From positions 248,001 through 312,000 of the forward strand of contig CAVZCC010000005.1 in the NCBI GenBank assembly GCA_963773765.1: a DNA stretch of 64,000 nt, given 5' to 3'. Below the pieces are notes generated by a model. It made no database searches, was not told where the DNA came from, and worked only from the letters and a program-made list of their open reading frames with translations. Numbering within the stretch: the first letter of the stretch is position 1; each line of letters begins with the position of its first letter. The position numbers and the translations under genes are program-made. Below are positions 15,180 to 23,387 of this stretch, in pieces. This stretch comes from CAVZCC01 sp963773765. GTDB taxonomy: Bacteria > Actinomycetota > Acidimicrobiia > Acidimicrobiales > Microtrichaceae.

Positions 15180-16067
15180 TCACTGCGTGGGGAAGCGGGC
15201 CTCCAGGGCCGCGGCCTCGTCCGCACCCATGAACGAGTTGAACTCGTCGAGCGTGGCCAGGTCGTCCGCGAACCCCACCGAGGTGCCGTCGGCCCGCAGT
15301 CGCCGGTAGGCCCGCTCCAGCGCCCGCATGGTGGCGAGCATGCCGGTGATCGGGAAGATCACCAGCCGGACCCCCAGGTCGCCCAGTTCGGCGGGCGTGA
15401 GGGGTGGCACCTTGCCCTCCACCCAGGCGAACATCAGCGGCCAGTCCGACAGCTCCTCGGCCGTGCGCCGGATGGAGGCCTCGTCGGCCAGGCCCTCCAC
15501 GAACAGCACGTCGGCCCCGGCCCGGCCGTAGGCCCGGGCCCGGTCCAGGGTCGCCTCGAGCCCCTCCACCGGGAGGGCGTCGGTCCGGCCGATGATCACC
15601 AGGTCCGGGCGGGTCCGGGCCGCGGCGGCCGCCGCGACCTTGGCCGCGTGCTCCGCCGCGGGAACCAGCTGCTTCCCCACCATGTGCCCGCACCTCTTGG
15701 GCATCACCTGGTCCTCCAGGTGCAGCGCGGCCACGCCGGCCCGCTCGTAGAGCTGCACCGTGCGGATCACGTTGAGCGGATTGCCGTAGCCGGTGTCGGC
15801 GTCGGCCACGACGGGCACGGCGACCGCGTCGACCACCCGGGCCGCCTGGTCCGCCATCTCGGTGAGCGTCATCAGGCCCACGTCGGGCCGGCCCAACCGG
15901 ACCGCGGACGCGCCGTTGCCGGTGAGGTGCAGCGCCTCGAAGCCGGCGGCCTCGGCCAGGCGGGCCGAGAACGGATCGGCGCACCCGGCCGCCACGACCG
16001 GCGCCGGGCCGTCCAGCAGGTCACGGAGCCGGGCCGGGCCGTCGACGGGTCCGTGGAGCATCTCCAT
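15180..16067 (-). CDS. Isocitrate lyase/PEP mutase superfamily enzyme
   Basis: TIM-barrel C-C lyase of 295 aa, the length of 2-methylisocitrate lyase, oxaloacetate decarboxylase and PEP mutase relatives. Mg2+-binding Asp residues lie in VVADADTGYGNPLNVIRTV, LEDQVMPKRCGHM carries the KRCGH motif with the catalytic Cys, and LVIIGRTDAL, GADVLFVEGL and RLVIFPITGML follow. The KRCGH Cys favours a lyase over a phosphonate mutase. The substrate (2-methylisocitrate, a dimethylmalate-like acid, or oxaloacetate) is not fixed by sequence. The start is ATG 16067 (ATG 16061 possible). It lies in the same direction as the LLM and flavoprotein genes, 72 nt upstream of the LLM. Confidence 0.85.
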   Translation of the reverse strand: MEMLHGPVDGPARLRDLLDGPAPVVAAGCADPFSARLAEAAGFEALHLTGNGASAVRLGRPDVGLMTLTEMADQAARVVDAVAVPVVADADTGYGNPLNVIRTVQLYERAGVAALHLEDQVMPKRCGHMVGKQLVPAAEHAAKVAAAAAARTRPDLVIIGRTDALPVEGLEATLDRARAYGRAGADVLFVEGLADEASIRRTAEELSDWPLMFAWVEGKVPPLTPAELGDLGVRLVIFPITGMLATMRALERAYRRLRADGTSVGFADDLATLDEFNSFMGADEAAALEARFPTQ

Positions 16068-16101
16068 CAGCGGTCCACCCCGGACGCAACCCGGACGGGG
16101 A

Positions 16102-16554
16102 TCACGATCGCCGCCGGACCCGGTCCAGGTCGGCGCGGGCCCGTCCCAGCAGCTCGTCCGCGGACGATCCCGAAGCGGCGAAGGCCAGGCCGATGTCCAC
16201 CTTGAGCGACACGGGTTGGCCACCGACCTCCACCGGAAGGGCGGCGGCGCCCTCGATGCGCTCCACCAGGGCACCGGCCGCGTCGGGGGTGACGCCCGCT
16301 CCCACCAGCACGAAGGTGCCCGGCGCCACGGTCCCCAGGACGTCGGAGGACCGGACCAGCCGGTCCAGGCGGCGGGCCGCCTCCCGCATGGCCGCCCGCG
16401 CCCCCTCGGGATCCTCAGACACCAACGTGTCGTACCCGTCGACGGACACCAGGTACACCGCCGGGCGTTGCCCCCTGGCCAGCAGCGCGTCCAGTCGGTC
16501 CGCCACGTCGGTCGGCCCCGGAAGCCCGTTCACCCCATCTGCGTCCACGCCCAT
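16102..16554 (-). CDS. Degenerate GGDEF-domain protein
   Basis: Protein of 150 aa with the GGDEF fold pattern: VYLVSVDGYDTLV (strand/helix 1), AARRLDRLVRSSDVLGTVAPG, then FVLVGAGVTPDAAGALVERI and VSLKVDIGLAFAASGSSADEL near the end. Where GG[D/E]EF should stand the sequence reads APGTFVLV, so diguanylate cyclase activity is unlikely. Such degenerate domains often bind GTP or c-di-GMP, or act as scaffolds; here there is no partner domain at all. The start is ATG 16554; the stop is 34 nt before the lyase gene. The region upstream to 16620 holds only its short leader and the tandem repeat. Confidence 0.65.
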   Translation of the reverse strand: MGVDADGVNGLPGPTDVADRLDALLARGQRPAVYLVSVDGYDTLVSEDPEGARAAMREAARRLDRLVRSSDVLGTVAPGTFVLVGAGVTPDAAGALVERIEGAAALPVEVGGQPVSLKVDIGLAFAASGSSADELLGRARADLDRVRRRS

Positions 16555-16620
16555 CGACCCTCTGTGCTCTGCCCCGCCGGGCCGCCGCCCGACCCGTCCT
16601 TCGCAGGGTACCGCTCAGCC

Positions 16621-16760
16621 CGGTCGGCTTCCCCAGATGCCGATCACCCCGGTCGGCTTCCCCAGATGCCGATCACCCCGGTCGGCTTCCCCAGATGCCG
16701 ATCACCCCGGTCGGCTTCCCCAGATGCCGATCACCCCGGTCGGCTTCCCCAGATGCCGAC
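16621..16760. repeat. 29-bp tandem repeat (4.8 copies) at the 3' end of the thiolase gene
   Basis: Copies start at 16621, 16650, 16679, 16708 and 16737 (the last is 24 bp). Each begins CGGTCGGCTTCCCCAGATGC. The copies are identical in sequence. The unit on the minus strand contains the last seven codons of the thiolase gene and its TGA, so the repeat is a duplicated gene end. With a period of 29 (not a multiple of 3), the copies do not extend the reading frame. No spacers, so not a CRISPR array. Confidence 0.95.
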
Positions 16761-17925
16761 GAAGCTCACCATCTCGCCCGGGTAGCCACCCAGGTTGTGG
16801 GTCAGGGCAAGGCCGCGGTCCGCGGTGTCGATGCGGCGGTCCTCGGGAGCCTCGCCCCGCAGCTGGAGCCAGCACTCGAACAACATGCGCAGGCCCGGAC
16901 GCGCCGACCGGGTGGCCGAAGGACTTGAGCCCGCCGTCGGTGTTGACCGGCAGCTCGCCGTGCAGGTCGAACACCCCGGCCTCGCAGTCCCGCCATGCCT
17001 CGCCCCGGGCGGAGAACCCGAGGTCCTCCATGAGGACCAGCTCCGTGGGCGTGAAGCAGTCGTGCACCTCCGCCATGGCCAGCTCCCGACGGGGGTCGGT
17101 GATGCCGGCCTGGGCGTAGGCGTCGGTGGCCGCCCACTCGCACTCGTCGAAGTGGGTGTAGTCGAAGTCCGGGTCCAGCAGGCCGGAGCCGTTGCCGGCC
17201 ACGAAGGACAAGGCCTTCACGTACAGCGGCTTGTCGGTGTAGCGGTGGGCGTCCTCGGCCCGCACCACGATGGCGGACGCGGCACCGTCGGCCACGCCGG
17301 CGCAGTCGAACACGGACAACATGCCCGCGACCGCAGGCATCTTGCAGATGGCGTCCACGTCCATCTCGCGGCGGAACTGGGCCAGCGGGTTCTTGGCCCC
17401 GTTGGCGTGGTTCTTGCTGGCGATCCGGGCCAGCGTGCGACGCAGCTCCTTGGGGTCCACGCCGTACTTCTGGGCGTAGGCGGGTGCCACCAGGGAGAAC
17501 ATGGCGGCCGCAGTCAGGGTGCGCTGGGTGCCGTCCGTGGGGATGGGGAAGGCGTTCAGGCCCTGGTAGCCGGAGTCCTTCACCTTCTCCACGCCCACGG
17601 CCGCCGCCACGTCGTAGGCCCCGGAGGCCACGGCGTAGCAGGCCTGGCGCAGGGCCTCGGATCCGGTGGCGCAGTAGTTCTCCACCCGGGTGACGGGCTT
17701 GCCCTCCAGCTTGAGCGGCGCGGCCAGGGTCACCCCGGACATGCCGGACTGGGCCGTACCGAGCCACCAGGCGTCGATGTCGGGGATCTCCACCCCGGCC
17801 GACGCCGTCCCGGCCAGCACCGCGTCGATGGCCAGGTCGTCGGTGCCCTTGTCCCAGTGCTCACGGAACGGGGTGCACCCCATGCCGATGATGGCGACGC
17901 GGTCCTTGATGCCGTGGCTCCCCAT
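16731..17925 (-). CDS. Thiolase / SCP-x-type acetyl-CoA acetyltransferase (one apparent frameshift)
   Basis: Thiolytic enzyme of beta-oxidation type, 397 aa after correction. Landmarks are VAIIGMGCTPFREHWDKG at the start, nucleophile Cys in ENYCATGSEALRQA, MPAVAGMLSVFDCAGVADGA, HDCFTPTELV and GGLKSFGHPVGASG (catalytic His). Near 16890 a surplus G (TCCGGGCCTG for TCCGGCCTG) breaks the frame; beyond it the other frame continues as LRMLFECWLQLRG, LALTHNLGGYPGEMVSFVGI and WGSRPG, the normal family end. The stop TGA is at 16731-16733, inside the 29-bp repeat. ATG 17925 overlaps the stop of the OB-fold gene by one base (TGATG). Co-translation with that gene mirrors the thiolase/DUF35 pairs of steroid side-chain degradation. 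Confidence 0.88.
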
Positions 17926-19367
17926 CAGTGCGCTCCCTTGTCGGAGGGGCCCGGGCCGGTGCGCACCGGCCTGGCCTTCCAGAAGTAGTTGGCGATCCCG
18001 TCGGAGGTGTTGAGCCGGCGGAAGGTCATCTCCACCGGCATGCCGATGGAGACCTCCGCCGCGGTCACGTCGGTGAGCTCGACCGGCAACCGGCCGCCAC
18101 CCTCGAAGTCGCACACCGCGAACACCACCGGGGGCGACGGCGAGTACGCCAGCGAGTCAACGGTGAAGGTGGCCACGGTCGCGGCCACGTCGGCCATGGG
18201 CGCGGGTTCCATGTCGTCCACGTTGTGGCCCAGGAACGACACACGCGCCGGGGGCAGGTGCAGCGCTCCGGACGCTCGGTCGAGGCTGCCCACGAATCCG
18301 TACTTCCAGTCGAGGCGACGCTCGGCCGCCGAGGCGGACATCCGGGCCGGTTCGGGCCGGTTGGGGGGCTGCACCGGCAGGACGCCCCGCCACGACAGGT
18401 ACTTGGCGTAGGGCAACGAGTCGTCCCCGGCGGCGGCCTGCGAGGCCACCGAGTGGGTGTCCGTGGCCGACGGGGCGGCGTCGGTGACCCGGAACAGGAA
18501 CACGTCGGCGCCGTCGGCCAGCGCCACCAGCGCCACCACCTGGCCCGGCTCGCCCTGCTCCACCAGTGCCGCCAGCTGCACCAGGGGATGGGCGGCGCCG
18601 GCGAACCCGACGGTGGTGGCCAGCGGGTCGGCCACGTCGACGCCGGCCGCGCCCAGGTGCTTGGCCAGCGCCGCGCCGGCCCGGGCGTGGGGGGCGGTGA
18701 TGGCGACCCGCGCCACCTGGTCCGCCTCCATCCCCGCGTCCTTCAGCGCCGCGGCCCAGGCCCGGCCGGCCAGTTCGTCGTACCGCTGCTGGCCGAAGCG
18801 CTCCTCCCACCCCCGGGTGCGCAGCTCCCCCGGGACCCGCCACCGGTCCAGGAACTCCTGGGTGGCCGACGCCCCGCCGAGGTACTCGGCTGTGAGGGGG
18901 CCGTCGGTGTCGTCACCGACCAGCACCGCGGCACCGGCGTCGCCGCCCTCGCGCTCCTCGGCGGAGCCGGCCATGCCGGCGCGGACGTCGCCGGCAAGAA
19001 CCAGGACCCCGGCCTCGGTGGAACGCAACGCGGTCCGGAGGGCGGCACCTGCGCCCCGGAGCCCCGGCCCGGCATCGGCGGCCACCACGTCGCCGTCCAG
19101 TCGGAGCGCGGCGTGGGCGATCGGGGCGCTGGTCTTGTCCAGGTAGGTGGGCGAGTTGGTGGCGAACCACAATGCCGACACCGGGGCCGGACCGGCCGAG
19201 CGCAGCGCCCGGCGACCGGCCTCCACGGCCAGGGTCACGGCGTCCTCGTCGTAGGAGGCGACGGTCCTGGTGCCCTTGCCCGCAGCGCTGCCCAGCACCG
19301 CGCCGACGGCGGAGCGCTGCAGGCGCCAGTGGGGCAGGTAGGCCGATGAGCTGATGATGCCTCGCAT
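17925..19367 (-). CDS. HMG-CoA synthase-like protein fused to a C-terminal OB-fold (DUF35) domain
   Basis: Protein of 480 aa. Residues 1-310 have the thiolase fold of HMG-CoA synthase relatives (IISSSAYLPHWRLQRSAVG, SALWFATNSPTYLDKTSA, AVLVGDD, GAAHPLVQLAALVEQGEPG). Where the nucleophile Cys is expected the text reads DAGPGLRGAGAAL, with Leu in its place. Residues about 350-480 form a DUF35-like OB fold (VSFLGHNVDDMEPAPMADV, VVFAVCDFEGGGRL), but its usual CxxC zinc ribbon is absent. Loss of both suggests a CoA-binding partner or an aldolase-like role rather than synthase chemistry. ATG 19367 follows GGGGGA. It overlaps the thiolase gene by one base. A shared operator is 66 nt upstream; the TetR gene at 19531 is divergent. 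Confidence 0.82.
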   Translation of the reverse strand: MRGIISSSAYLPHWRLQRSAVGAVLGSAAGKGTRTVASYDEDAVTLAVEAGRRALRSAGPAPVSALWFATNSPTYLDKTSAPIAHAALRLDGDVVAADAGPGLRGAGAALRTALRSTEAGVLVLAGDVRAGMAGSAEEREGGDAGAAVLVGDDTDGPLTAEYLGGASATQEFLDRWRVPGELRTRGWEERFGQQRYDELAGRAWAAALKDAGMEADQVARVAITAPHARAGAALAKHLGAAGVDVADPLATTVGFAGAAHPLVQLAALVEQGEPGQVVALVALADGADVFLFRVTDAAPSATDTHSVASQAAAGDDSLPYAKYLSWRGVLPVQPPNRPEPARMSASAAERRLDWKYGFVGSLDRASGALHLPPARVSFLGHNVDDMEPAPMADVAATVATFTVDSLAYSPSPPVVFAVCDFEGGGRLPVELTDVTAAEVSIGMPVEMTFRRLNTSDGIANYFWKARPVRTGPGPSDKGAH

Positions 19368-19432
19368 GGCGGTCCCCCTGGGCGAGCGGCCCCGGACGGC
19401 TGGCCGGGTAGAGGAGGCGAGTGTAGGGCGAC

Positions 19433-19447
19433 CTGACGGCCCGTCAG
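19433..19447. promoter_or_regulatory. Shared palindromic operator, site 3 (between HMGCS-like and TetR genes)
   Basis: CTGACGGCCCGTCAG, a perfect core with 6-bp arms. It lies between the divergent HMGCS-like gene (start 19367) and the TetR gene (start 19531), the usual place for an operator of an autoregulated TetR repressor. Confidence 0.6.
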
Positions 19448-19530
19448 AAATGGCTGGGAGCCCGTGCGCCACACCCGTTGTTTCGGTCACATGCCTTGAC
19501 CCCTATTTGAACCTGATTCAGACTCGGTCC

Positions 19531-20322
19531 ATGGAATCCCAGCCCAGCACCGTGGAACCCGTGGGTCGTCGCGCCCGGAACCGGGCCGCCCGCCACGACC
19601 AGCTGCTGGCCGCAGCCATGGAGATCGTGGCCGAGCACGGGCTCGACGGCCTGACCATGCAGGGGGTGGCGGACAAGGTCGACTGCGCGGTCGGCACGAT
19701 CTACACCTACTTCTCGTCCAAGTCGGCCCTGGTGGCGGCGCTGCAGACCGCTGCGGTCCAGACCATGCTGGCCACCTACCACCGCTGCGCCCAGTCCTGG
19801 GACGACGCCCTGGTGGAGATGGAGACCGAGGAGCACGTCGCCGCCCTGGTGCGGATCATGGGGTTCTGCGAGCTGTTCGTGGCCGGCCCCCAGATCCACC
19901 CCCGTGAGTTCGAGCTGCTCCAGCTGCTCATCACCGCCCGGGGCCAGGTGATCGCCACGGAGGACCTGCTGGGTGTGCTGCCCCACGTCATGGCCCTCCT
20001 GACCGAGGCCCGCGTGCTGATCGACGAGGCGATGGAGAGCGGGGCGCTGGCGCCGGTGACCACCCGCCCGGACGACGACTCCCTGCGCCGGACGCTGCGC
20101 CTGGCCGGTGGACTGGACGGGGCGCTGCTGGTGGGGGGCGCCGGCGTGCCGGGCGTGCCCGAGGTGGAGGCGTTCGAGTCCCGGCGCCTGGCCCAGCTCC
20201 TGACCGAGGACCTGTTGCTGGCGTGGGGCGCGCAGCCCCGCACCCTGGAGCTGGCCGTGGAGCGCCGGGAACGCCTCCGGGCCGCCGGGGTCCTGCTCCC
20301 GGAGCCGCAGGAGACATCGTGA
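19531..20322 (+). CDS. TetR-family regulator
   Basis: Protein of 263 aa, at the long end for TetR. The DNA-binding part is residues 15-65: ARHDQLLAAAMEIVAEHGLD, then TMQGVADKVDCAVGTIYTYF and SSKSALVAAL. The ligand domain is mostly helical; the last 40 residues (RTLELAVERRERLRAAGVLL) are an added helix. The start is ATG 19531. The gene is divergent from the HMGCS-like/thiolase operon, and the shared palindrome lies between them, so it is a candidate regulator of the five-site regulon. A second small inverted repeat, TGAACCTGATTCA, lies at 19508-19520, just ahead of its own start and may be its autoregulatory site. Its stop overlaps the start of the fatty acid hydroxylase gene (GTGA). Confidence 0.88.
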   Translation: MESQPSTVEPVGRRARNRAARHDQLLAAAMEIVAEHGLDGLTMQGVADKVDCAVGTIYTYFSSKSALVAALQTAAVQTMLATYHRCAQSWDDALVEMETEEHVAALVRIMGFCELFVAGPQIHPREFELLQLLITARGQVIATEDLLGVLPHVMALLTEARVLIDEAMESGALAPVTTRPDDDSLRRTLRLAGGLDGALLVGGAGVPGVPEVEAFESRRLAQLLTEDLLLAWGAQPRTLELAVERRERLRAAGVLLPEPQETS

Positions 20323-20957
20323 GCACGGCGGCCGGCGTGCTCCTGGCCCTGGTGGCCGGGATCAACCTCTGGTTCCTGTTCGAGTACCTGTTGCACCGCT
20401 TCGCCATGCACGAACTGCACGGCAGGGGGATGATGAGCCGGGAGCACCTGCTGCACCACGTGGGCGCGGGCTGGACGTTCGGCTACACGCACCTGCTGTC
20501 CTGGGCCGGCGTCGGCCTGGTGGGCGGCGCGGTGTGGTTCCCGGTCGGCTGGTGGATCTCCGGCTGGCAGGTCGGGCTGGCCATGGGGGTCGGCTGGGCC
20601 ATGGGGTACGCCTTCTACGAGTACCAGCACGCCGCAGCCCACCTGCGGGCACCGCACACCGCCTACCAGCGGTGGCTGCGCAAGCACCACTTCCACCACC
20701 ACTTCGGCCGGCCCATGTCCAACCACGGCGTGAGCATGCCGGTGTGGGACGTGGTGTTCCGCACCTACGAGGCGCCGGACGTGGTCAAGGTCCCCCGGCG
20801 GCTGGCCGCGGGCCTGGGCTGGCTGCTCGACGACGAGGGCGGACTCCGCCCCGAGTACCGCGACGACTACGTGCTGGTCGGGTCGACCGACAACGACGAG
20901 CGCCAGGCCGGCATCGACCGGGCCCGTGCCTTCGCCGGGCTCGCGCCGACGCCCTGA
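20319..20957 (+). CDS. Fatty acid hydroxylase / sterol desaturase superfamily membrane protein
   Basis: Integral membrane di-iron protein of 212 aa with four hydrophobic spans. The His clusters of the family are visible: FEYLLHRFAMH, REHLLHHVG, YEYQHAAAH and KHHFHHHFG, then NHGVSMPVWD. Members hydroxylate or desaturate lipids, sterols or carotenoids using O2. The GTG start overlaps the TetR stop, and AGGAG lies 5 nt before it, so the two are one transcript. The C-terminus (DNDERQAGIDRARAFAG) is soluble. Substrate unknown. Confidence 0.85.
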   Translation: MSTAAGVLLALVAGINLWFLFEYLLHRFAMHELHGRGMMSREHLLHHVGAGWTFGYTHLLSWAGVGLVGGAVWFPVGWWISGWQVGLAMGVGWAMGYAFYEYQHAAAHLRAPHTAYQRWLRKHHFHHHFGRPMSNHGVSMPVWDVVFRTYEAPDVVKVPRRLAAGLGWLLDDEGGLRPEYRDDYVLVGSTDNDERQAGIDRARAFAGLAPTP

Positions 20958-20986
20958 GCCCGCTCGCCTGACGCCGGTGCCGGGTG

Positions 20987-21091
20987 TCAGTCCCGGGTTC
21001 GTGGCCGGGGCCGGGACCCGCCCAGGATGACCCGGCCTCCCACGAACAGGCCGGCGACGATCAGTGCCCACAGCAGTGCCGAAGAAGCCAT
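20987..21091 (-). CDS. Possible 34-aa single-span membrane peptide
   Basis: An open frame of 34 codons starts at ATG 21091: MASSALLWALIVAGLFVGG, then an Arg-rich tail (RPRPRTRD). One membrane span followed by positive charge is the classic small bacterial membrane peptide layout. The ribosome site is weak (GGGGAC). It fills part of the gap between the hydroxylase (ends 20957) and TetR (ends 21172) genes. No homologue is recognised and chance cannot be excluded. Confidence 0.35.
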   Translation of the reverse strand: MASSALLWALIVAGLFVGGRVILGGSRPRPRTRD

Positions 21092-21171
21092 GTCCCCAGC
21101 GTGACCCCGGGAGTGGCCTTGGTGCATGGGTCCCCGGCACCCACGGCCTGGGCACATCTGCCCAGGCCGAC

Positions 21172-21726
21172 TCAGGGGCCGAAGCGATGGAACACCTCGT
21201 CGAGGTGGTGGTCGATCTCCACCTCGGTCATCGGGTCGCCCAGGCTGAAGCGTCGGTAGACCAGCGGGCCGGAGGCGACCTCGCCCAGGTAGGACACGTC
21301 CAACGCGGGATCCAGGCGGCCCTCGTCCTGGAGCCGCTCGATCACGCCCAGGGCCCGGGCCCGCTTGCGGCGGATGAAGTCGCGGTGGACGCGTGCCAGC
21401 TCGGGATCCCGGCCGGCAGCCGCCTGCAGGTCACCCAGGATGTTGGACGTGGGAGCACGCAGGGCCGCGCCGAAGTCCCGGATCAGCGCCCGCAGGTCGG
21501 ACTCGGCATCCCCCACCGGGGCCGGCGCGTCCGGCGACCGCAACGCCTCGAGGGCGTCCATGACCAACTGCGGCTTGTTGTCCCAGTGGCGGTAGATGGT
21601 GCTGCGGGCCACGCCGGAGCGTTCCGCCACCAACTCGATGCAGGTCCGCTCCACGCCGATCTCCACCAGCAGGTCCCGGGTGGCGCCCAGCACCGCGGCC
21701 CGGGTCCGTTCCACACGGGGGTCCAT
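21172..21726 (-). CDS. TetR-family regulator, divergent from an MFS pump
   Basis: Protein of 184 aa. The HTH region is RTRAAVLGATRDLLVEIG, VAERSGVARSTIYRHWDNK, with the usual YRHW end of recognition helix. The ligand domain carries a C-terminal helix motif EVEIDHHLDEVFHRFG. ATG 21726 (MDPRVERTRAAV) is preferred; an in-frame upstream ATG at 21780 would reach into the operator region. It is divergent from the MFS gene with 95 nt between, and the palindrome at 21796-21809 probably serves as operator for both. Likely a repressor relieved by the pump's substrate. Confidence 0.87.
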   Translation of the reverse strand: MDPRVERTRAAVLGATRDLLVEIGVERTCIELVAERSGVARSTIYRHWDNKPQLVMDALEALRSPDAPAPVGDAESDLRALIRDFGAALRAPTSNILGDLQAAAGRDPELARVHRDFIRRKRARALGVIERLQDEGRLDPALDVSYLGEVASGPLVYRRFSLGDPMTEVEIDHHLDEVFHRFGP

Positions 21727-21795
21727 GGCCTCATCCGGTCGCGTTCCCACCGAAGGGACTCTACACGATCTTTCGGACACAAGTGTTGCGCTATC

Positions 21796-21809
21796 GGACA
21801 GTACCGTCC
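21796..21809. promoter_or_regulatory. TetR-operator candidate GGACAGTACCGTCC
   Basis: The 14-mer is palindromic at five of seven pairs (GGAC-N-GTAC-N-GTCC). It lies 13 nt before the MFS start and about 70 nt before the TetR start, between two divergent genes. It is unlike the CTGAYGNNNCGTCAG sites, so a separate regulator acts here. Confidence 0.45.
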
Positions 21810-21821
21810 TACAGTCGCTCC

Positions 21822-23378
21822 ATGACCGACACCGACCAGCCGTCGCGCTCCATCGCCTGGGACCCGCACGTCGGCCACCCCCACCGCCGCCAGATCCTGG
21901 CCATCTCCTGCCTGTCCCTGGTGATCGTGGTGATGGCCGTGTCCAGCCTCAACGTCGCGATCCCGACCATCCTCCGGGACCTGCAGCCCTCCTCCACGCA
22001 GCTGCTGTGGATCGTCGACGCCTACGCCCTCGTGTTCGCCGGGTTCCTGCTCCTCGCCGGCGCCATCGGCGACCGGTTCGGCCGCAAGGGCGCCCTCCAG
22101 GGCGGCCTGGTCGTGTTCGCCCTCGGGGCGCTGGCCGCGTCCCGGGTGGACGACCCCAACCTGCTCATCGCCATGCGATCGATCATGGGCCTGGGTGCCG
22201 CCTTCGTCATGCCGGCCACGCTGTCCATCGTCACCTCGGTGTTCCCACCGGTGGAGCGCCCCAAGGCCATCGCCACGTGGGCCGCGTTCGCCGGGGCCGG
22301 CGGCGCGCTGGGACCGTTGCTGGGCGGGTTCATGGTGGAGCACTACGGCTGGGCCTCGGTGTTCCTGGTCAACCTGCCGCTCGCGGTCACCACCCTGGTG
22401 CTGGTGTCGGTGCGGGTGCCCAGCAGCCGGGACGAGACCGAGCGCCGCCTGGACGTGGTGGGCGCCATCCTCTCCGTGGCCGCCCTGGCCCTGCTGCTCT
22501 TCGGGATCATCCAGGGCCCGGAGGAGGGGTGGACCTCACCACTCGTGCTGGGCGCGTTCGGGCTCACGGTGCTCACCGCGCTGGTGTTCGTGTGGTGGGA
22601 GTTGCGGGTGGCGGAGCCCATGCTCGACCCCCGGTTCTTCCGCATCCCCGCCTTCCGGGCCGGCAGCGCGGTCATCACCTCGCTGTTCTTCGGCATGTTC
22701 GGGATGTTCTTCCTCATGTCGCAGTACCTGCAGTTCGTGAAGGGGTACTCCGCGCTCATGGCCGGTGTGGCCACGCTCCCCAGCGCAGCCACGCTGATCC
22801 TGGTGACACCGCGCTCCCCCACCCTGGTCGCCACCTTCGGTGCCCGGCGCGTGGTGGTGGTCGGCATGTTGCTGGTGACCACCGGCTTCGGCATCTTCGC
22901 CCTGTTGGGTCCGGACTCGCCCTACCTGATGGTGGCCCTCGGCCTGGTGGTCATCGCCAGCGGCATGGGCCTGGCCATGGCCCCGGCATCGACCGCCATC
23001 GTGTCGTCCCTCCCCATGTCCAAGGCCGGCGTCGCCTCCGCGGTCAACGACGTGACGCGGGAGGTCGGCGGTGCACTGGGCATCGCGGTGCTGGGCACCG
23101 TGCTGACCTCCCGGTTCACCTCGTTGATGGACGACCGCATCCCCGCCGCCGCTCCCGAGGAGGTCCGCGCCGGCGCCCGCACGTCGGTCAACGCCGCCCT
23201 CGCCATCGCCGAGAAGGTCCCGCCGCAGTTCGCGGATGCCCTCACGGAGGGGGCCCGCAGCGCGTTCACCGACGCCATGAACACGTCGTTCATGGTGTCG
23301 GCCGGCCTCCTGTTCGTCATGGCCCTGGTGGCCTCACGTGCCGTGCCCAGGGACATGCAGGCCACGGTCGGCCACTAG
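21822..23378 (+). CDS. MFS transporter, DHA2/EmrB-QacA type drug efflux protein
   Basis: Integral membrane antiporter of 518 aa with about 14 spans. NVAIPTILRDLQPSSTQLLW and VDAYALVFAGFLLLAGAIGD, then RFGRKG, match motif D1 and motif A of the DHA2 family; GAGGALGPLLGGFMVEHYGW is motif C of the antiporters. A cytoplasmic loop (PSSRDETERRLDVVG) divides the halves. The C-terminal loop before the last span (ARTSVNAALAIAEKVPPQF) is typical of EmrB-like proteins. ATG 21822 is used. Proton-driven export of hydrophobic compounds is the family role; the substrate is unknown. Confidence 0.9.
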   Translation: MTDTDQPSRSIAWDPHVGHPHRRQILAISCLSLVIVVMAVSSLNVAIPTILRDLQPSSTQLLWIVDAYALVFAGFLLLAGAIGDRFGRKGALQGGLVVFALGALAASRVDDPNLLIAMRSIMGLGAAFVMPATLSIVTSVFPPVERPKAIATWAAFAGAGGALGPLLGGFMVEHYGWASVFLVNLPLAVTTLVLVSVRVPSSRDETERRLDVVGAILSVAALALLLFGIIQGPEEGWTSPLVLGAFGLTVLTALVFVWWELRVAEPMLDPRFFRIPAFRAGSAVITSLFFGMFGMFFLMSQYLQFVKGYSALMAGVATLPSAATLILVTPRSPTLVATFGARRVVVVGMLLVTTGFGIFALLGPDSPYLMVALGLVVIASGMGLAMAPASTAIVSSLPMSKAGVASAVNDVTREVGGALGIAVLGTVLTSRFTSLMDDRIPAAAPEEVRAGARTSVNAALAIAEKVPPQFADALTEGARSAFTDAMNTSFMVSAGLLFVMALVASRAVPRDMQATVGH

Positions 23379-23387
23379 CGCCGGTCG

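Noticed and set aside
16621..16760. CRISPR array
   Set aside because: Copies are contiguous without spacers, and the unit matches the 3' end of the neighbouring gene; no cas genes.
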